This document shows positions 7,718-11,607 of a stretch of DNA of 11,607 nt, one piece after another. The notes under the pieces were generated by a model. The model had not been told where the DNA came from and searched no databases. It saw only the letters and a program-made list of their open reading frames with translations. This DNA comes from Oehlia diaphana. Lineage: Eukaryota; Glomeromycota; Glomeromycetes; Glomerales; Glomeraceae. The stretch is from assembly GCA_003833135.1 (NCBI GenBank), contig QZLH01000352.1, positions 49,655-61,261 on the forward strand, in the 5' to 3' direction. A program made the position numbers and the translations under genes. Positions within the stretch are counted from its first letter, which is position 1. Each line of letters opens with the position of its first letter.

Positions 7718-8399
7718 AGTCGTGAATATTGAAGTACATCGAAAAAGGTGAGTTTTCAATAATTTATAGAGTTGTTTTGATTCGAAGATATGCTGCCACT
7801 AGGTGTAAAATATAATTTTTTTTCTTTTTTTAAAAATATTCACATTTAAATTTTTTTTTTTTCCTTTCAATCAAAGCACTTCGTGACAGTAGCTTGCGAA
7901 GGTTACCTACGTTGAACGGCCTGCCGTGAACGTTCTTCCCGTTTTCGAAAGCTGAATGACATATGCATCGGAATAATAGATTAGGCGAAGCAAAGTAATA
8001 ATCATATCTCGGGTGGGTCAATTTTTGCTAAATCTTAAAAAATTTTTTATCTATTATTTTAAAAAAAATTTTCATGCATATGAATTTTTGAAAAAAAAAA
8101 AATTAAAAGCAGGGTTATCAGGTCATTTTTTATGTTAGAAAAAGCAAAAATTAAGTTTGCATGACCTTATATATGATGTGAATAGTCGAATACTCGTTCA
8201 TTATTATTTATTACTATACAGAGTATTACGATTAAATCAAATATGAAATTATAATATTTTTTAAATGTGATTTTTATGGAATTGTAGCGAGAAACTGAGA
8301 ATATTGGACCTCGCGGGAATTGAGAGGTTATCTAGTAGATTTGACAAAGCATCCTAGTGATTGATACCTTCTAAAAAAAAAAATTACTTGTAACTGGAG
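7718..8399. other. Intergenic region, no gene supported
   Basis: About 680 bp of alternating A/T tracts and short mixed-composition stretches. Segment 7870-8030 is richer in GC and includes an imperfect hairpin CGTTGAACGG/CCGTGAACG (7910-7932). A 63-codon minus-strand ORF here is not convincing. A 7-bp inverted pair AGGTCAT/ATGACCT (8120-8126, 8161-8167) is noted. Probably old repeat debris. Confidence 0.45.
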
Positions 8400-8640
8400 G
8401 TCTGCATTGACCCCTATTTTTACAACACAGCCCGGACCCGGACTATTATTATATCATTTTGTTATAAAAACAAAAAAAATCGGACAACTTAATTCTGGCC
8501 AGTTTAAGTTCGGCCGGAATTAAGACGATTTTGGCCGGAATTACGAAAATCCGGGTTTACCGAAAAATAATGTGCCGGCCCGGGTGAATTTTGAAGAAAG
8601 TTTGACAGTGCAATACCTTAGCCCGTGCTAAATCACGTTG
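8400..8640. repeat. GGCCGG-rich dispersed-repeat-like block
   Basis: GC-rich motifs cluster here in otherwise AT-rich DNA: CCCGGACCCGGAC (about 8432-8444), an inverted pair CTTAATTCTGGCC (8488-8500) / GGCCGGAATTAAG (8512-8524), a direct copy GGCCGGAATTA (8512-8522 and 8533-8543), and GTGCCGGCCCGGG (8572-8584). The last motif shares 11 bp with the 1911-1921 part of the other candidate element. No ORF. It probably belongs to a repeat family of this genome, possibly continuous with the LTR-like segment to its right. Confidence 0.5.
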
Positions 8641-9002
8641 CCACCTTAGATATTAGCAAAATAATACTTTATTAGTTATAAAACATTTATACATTTATAT
8701 GCTTGGTTTAATAATATTAATAAAATATGTTAATAAAATAAATAATTCAAATTTTTAATTCTTCAAAAGACGGTCCTTTTTCAAAGGTCAAACTTGGCGG
8801 CTATTTATACTTTTACAGAATAAGTATATTCTTACTGTGCCACTTTCCATTAACTCCTGGATCTCTAAATTAACCTGACATCATATCACCTGATACAGAC
8901 GATCCTTTAATTCCTGTAATACTTTAGTTTAACGTCATCTCGGACGCTAAATTCATCACATGCGTAAGGCCTGATTCTACGTTTTACATAACCCCCTCCC
9001 CC
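8640..9002 (-). mobile_element. Candidate LTR (solo or fragment) with polypurine tract
   Basis: Read on the minus strand, an 11-bp polypurine tract GGGGGAGGGGG (9002-8992) is followed after TTA by TGTAAAACG (from 8988), the position and TG start expected of a 3' LTR. Downstream in order are a TATA box TATAAATA (8809-8802) and an AATAAA signal (8673-8668) about 130 bp later, the usual U3-R-U5 order. A CA end could fall at 8639 (GGTGGCA) or 8626, so the right boundary is uncertain. No gag, protease or reverse transcriptase coding is seen on either side. If real it is a solo LTR or a remnant. Each element alone is weak; their order on one strand is what supports the call. Confidence 0.35.
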
Positions 9003-9227
9003 ATTTTTCGTAAATATTACACAATATATATGTCCAATAATATTGCGAAATTTAATAGTCACATGATTCCTGATTTGGCACGTAAAAAAAAAAAATATCT
9101 GCTTTTTTTCACGTAAAGTTTTGTTATAATAGAACTATTTCTCGTTATCCTTTAAACTTATATCTTGAAAAAACATGGCAAAATATTTCATGGCTGTATT
9201 TAGAAACTTTTATAGCAAATAAACAGC
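9003..9227 (+). other. 5' flank of the decayed transposase-like gene
   Basis: About 225 bp without a credible ORF. It has A and T runs and an 8-bp direct repeat CACGTAAA (9079-9086 and 9110-9117). This is where the left terminus and promoter of the element containing 9228-11607 would be expected, but I cannot identify a terminal inverted repeat because the right end is outside the window. Confidence 0.35.
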
Positions 9228-10260
9228 ATGTTATATCTTGTAGTAATAGTTACTGAAGGTATTAAATGTGTGTTACCTGAGCGAATAATCACAATCACAG
9301 AAGACAACCAGTTTTCAAAATTGTATGAAATATTTACTTGTGGACAATTTAATAATCAAAGCGTTGAAGTTTATGTTCGTCAAATAAAGTTGACAAATGG
9401 GTAGAAGTAAGTGATGGTTTAAATAGTAACCTTAAAATTATGGAAGTTTTAGGATATAATCATGTAAAATTTTCACTTATAGAATCACTAAGAAATATAG
9501 AACCACTTAATTTTCCTGATGCTTTTGACATCATGATGAGAAATGCATGACAATTAAAACTTCTACAACATCGTACTGAACATACTTGACGTGATTTATT
9601 ATACAATGAAATCATTGAACTTTTTCGGAATAAAAAAGCTGGTTGGAAAGGAGGTATTCATCAAACTTTAAGGAAGGAATTTGTAGAGCGTGTTGCAAAT
9701 GCTCTCTGGTATATTGATCCACATTTAAAATTATTACAATCTCGTTCATGCCACATGCCTGCACTTTTTAAAGAATTGGCAACATATGCAAGCAATAATA
9801 CAAATAGAAATACATACAACATTTCATATCACACTAGTCATCACAAAAAAGAATCTATTTCAAATCAAAAGCTGGACCTTTTAATCAAATCATTAGAACT
9901 CTCTATAGGGCAACATTGGGTGAATGACAGTGAATGGGATAATATTATTCCTGACATAATTGCTTTGATAGATATGATGCGAAAATATAGTGAACACCTT
10001 GTAAAAAGTAATACATTAATGGTCGCAATTCATCACAATGATGATTCAGCGCGCAATCCAGCAAATAATTCTCATATGTTTCGTGTTCTTGGCTGTAAAG
10101 AAGATGATCTTGATGATCAATATTAAGAGTTAAATGATGCTATTTTACAGCGTGGTTTCTATTAATATGTAGATGTTTATTCTTATCTTCCTATAGATAT
10201 TATGAAACGTTATCGATTTCTTAAAAATCTTCAATTGACTTGTTCAATTGGAATTTATAG

Positions 10261-10283
10261 GTAATGTAAATTTTAATTATTAG
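10261..10283 (+). other. 23-bp GT...AG segment, possible intron remnant in the pseudogene
   Basis: It begins GTAATG and ends TTTTAATTATTAG, a good donor/acceptor pair, and holds two in-frame TAA codons between protein-like sequence on both sides (ending GIYR before, starting DACLLINAEKK after). At 23 bp it is too short for a normal spliceosomal intron. It may be an intron that lost its middle by deletion, or intact exon sequence broken by mutation. Confidence 0.3.
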
Positions 10284-10501
10284 TGGATGCTTGTTTATTA
10301 ATTAATGCTGAGAAAAAGTATTTCTTTAGATATGCACAAGGAAACTACCTTGGTGCAATAACTTATATATGGAAAATACCAGAATCTGAAATAACTGATG
10401 AATTCCAAGATGAGACGCAAAAAGTTCGTATGTTGGCTAATATTCATGAAGGATTGCCTAAGTACTTCACCCGGCAGATGAGAAAGAATGTTCTTGGCAA
10501 G

Positions 10502-10577
10502 GTATTGTTAAGTTATACTAATATTCATTTATATTCAAAATATTTTAAATGTTTAATTATTTATATTATTTCCATAG
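10502..10577 (+). other. Intron in the decayed transposase-like gene
   Basis: Donor GTATTG after codon AAG (10499-10501) and acceptor TTTCCATAG; 76 bp, AT-rich, phase 0. It contains TATACTAAT (about 10514), a plausible branch site. Splicing joins MRKNVLGK to YSLIK, after which the A7 run shifts the frame by one base into NVTPAVLRML. Confidence 0.6.
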
Positions 10578-10809
10578 TATTCTTTGATAAAAAAATGTTA
10601 CTCCTGCTGTGTTGCGAATGCTATATTTTAATCTTACTGGCAATGCAGCCGTTACATCAAATACTATTAGCCGTGAAATTGAAGAAAGGTTACGCTTAAT
10701 GTTAGCACTTGAAGATCCATCGATAATATTTGACTTGCGAACAAATAATGGATTCAAGGGAAATAAGTTTGATATATTTTGGAATAAATTAGATATGTAT
10801 TTTAATGAG

Positions 10810-10877
10810 GTATATAATTTTGGATTGATAATAATATATTGTAAAAGTAAAATTATAAACTTCAATTATTTATATAG
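10810..10877 (+). other. Second intron in the decayed transposase-like gene
   Basis: Donor GTATAT directly after GAG (10807-10809) and acceptor TTATTTATATAG; 68 bp, phase 0. Splicing joins LDMYFNE to ETPAVDDRRHD without a frame change. Its size and AT content resemble the intron in the kinase-like gene. Confidence 0.65.
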
Positions 10878-11607
10878 GAAACTCCAGCTGTAGATGACCG
10901 ACGCCATGATACAACCATGCATATGCCTTTAGCAATTTCTATACGTGATCTTCGTGATATAATTTTGGCAAGACTGCATATTAAGGATGGCGAACCATTG
11001 CCAGCAGAAATTATATACCATCATGTGAATGGATCCGATTGCAGTTTTGGCCAACAAATTCTACAACAACAAAGGCTATACAGTATACAGGAAGATATCA
11101 AGTTAAATTTAAAGTGCAAGGTAGACTTCTTCGTAAGAAAAGTGTGGATGCTCATTACTGTGCAGCACTTTTTCGCTATTTACGTGAATTTTTGATTCAA
11201 TATCGGCAATGGGCATGTTTTATATCAGCTGATGATAAGCACAAGGTCCCTATTGGCAAGAGTGTACCTGTTTCTACTGGAGTGCGCAACCGTCGATCAT
11301 TATCTACTCAAAATGATGAATTGAATGCATCCGATCATGACTTTACCAAACTTTCTCTTACACCTTCAGTTATTTTTTTTGTTTCCATTCCAAATGATAT
11401 ATCAGGTGGATTTCATAATGGACAAGTCTTTGTATTCTTTAAAGACACTATTTTTGAACCAAGCAGTGCTATTCGGCATGCAACTGAATGTTGAGAGACA
11501 CTTACTGGCGGCGGGAACATGTACAATTATGTGGAATTTACCGTGATCCTTGTAATCCTTCAGTTATTGAAAATAATCATTAAACTTGTAGACATTTACC
11601 TACTCAA

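Larger units (their letters stand above)
9228..11607 (+). pseudogene. Decayed multi-exon DDE transposase-like gene, 3' end outside window
   Basis: One protein-like reading can be followed from ATG 9228 to the right edge by changing frame. Its lesions are four single-base frameshifts (near 9386, in the A7 run 10589-10595, near 11010, near 11489) and in-frame stops at 9548, 9587, 10124, 10163, 10262, 10274 and 11581. Two GT...AG introns (10502-10577, 10810-10877) split it. Recognisable blocks include WVEVSDGL (about 9398), a helical block with LRKEFVERVANALWYIDPH (about 9671), YLPIDIMKRYRFLKNLQL (about 10187), LPKYFTRQMRKN (about 10456), FDIFWNKLDMYFNE (10768-10809), EWIRLQFWPTN (about 11027), DDKHKVPIG (11231), DHDFTKLSLTPSV (11333) and SSAIRHATE (11462). 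The last three match my memory of an uncharacterised family whose next motif is SDGGPDH with a later AER, which would make a D-D-E triad with the DDKHK aspartate. The transposase role is inference; only the first aspartate is in the window. Confidence 0.7.

Noticed and set aside
7830..8021. 63-codon minus-strand ORF with a GRPFNVGNLRK stretch slightly like an RNA-binding (RRM) edge
   Set aside because: Only one short stretch resembles the motif, no RNP1 or RNP2 is present, and the C-terminal part is encoded by an A/T run.
10566..10865. 99-codon minus-strand ORF
   Set aside because: It is antisense to the well-supported exon 10578-10809 and its intron; the plus strand carries the protein-like signal.
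9228..11607. An alternative genetic code or programmed frameshifting keeping this gene alive
   Set aside because: The stops include both TGA and TAA, and TGA and TAG end the intact F-box genes nearby. Four separate shifts without a common slippery context fit decay better.
1..11607. tRNA, rRNA genes or a CRISPR array
   Set aside because: No cloverleaf with a GTTCNA-type T loop, no rRNA-like block and no regularly spaced direct repeats were seen by eye on either strand; a short tRNA could be missed without a scan.
1..11607. Bacterial-style operon or defence system
   Set aside because: Spliced genes, AATAAA signals, AT-rich fungal composition and F-box/kinase families show nuclear eukaryotic DNA, with no functional gene cluster.

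Overview
This looks like nuclear DNA of an arbuscular mycorrhizal fungus (Glomeromycotina, most like Rhizophagus). The background is very AT-rich with long A and T runs. Genes use short GT...AG introns of roughly 70-90 bp. The gene content is what those genomes carry in large expanded families: a protein kinase-like protein with an N-terminal cysteine module, two F-box/leucine-rich-repeat-like proteins, and decayed transposable elements. The assignment rests on recognising these family patterns by eye; no search was run. || Layout. 1-1018 (minus): the first 310 codons of a two-exon kinase-like gene that runs off the left edge. 1019-1822: AT-rich intergenic DNA with several small perfect hairpins. 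1823-2277: a candidate non-autonomous transposon bounded by 17-bp near-perfect inverted repeats, with an unusual cluster of CCGCGG palindromes inside. 2278-2732: upstream region of the next gene, with a 12-bp-arm dyad and T/C-rich tracts. 2733-4301 (plus) and 4819-6492 (minus): two intact, intronless, paralogous F-box-type genes facing each other tail to tail, each followed by an AATAAA signal. 6493-8400: intergenic, with one doubtful 72-codon ORF. 8400-8640: a block rich in GGCCGG motifs. 8640-9002 (minus): a candidate LTR with a polypurine tract at its edge. 9228-11607 (plus): a multi-exon gene broken by at least four single-base frameshifts and seven in-frame stops. Its best-preserved part (DDKHK... 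DHDF...TPSV ... RHATE) matches my memory of an uncharacterised DDE-type transposase-like family seen in Glomeromycotina and in invertebrates. || How it fits together. The three host genes belong to signalling and ubiquitin-ligase adaptor families that are very large in these fungi. They lie among mobile-element debris at both ends of the F-box pair. Nothing suggests an operon or a shared pathway. The least described items are the decayed transposase-like gene (9228-11607), the 1823-2277 inverted-repeat element, and an 11-bp GC-rich motif shared by the two repeat blocks (1911-1921 and 8572-8582).
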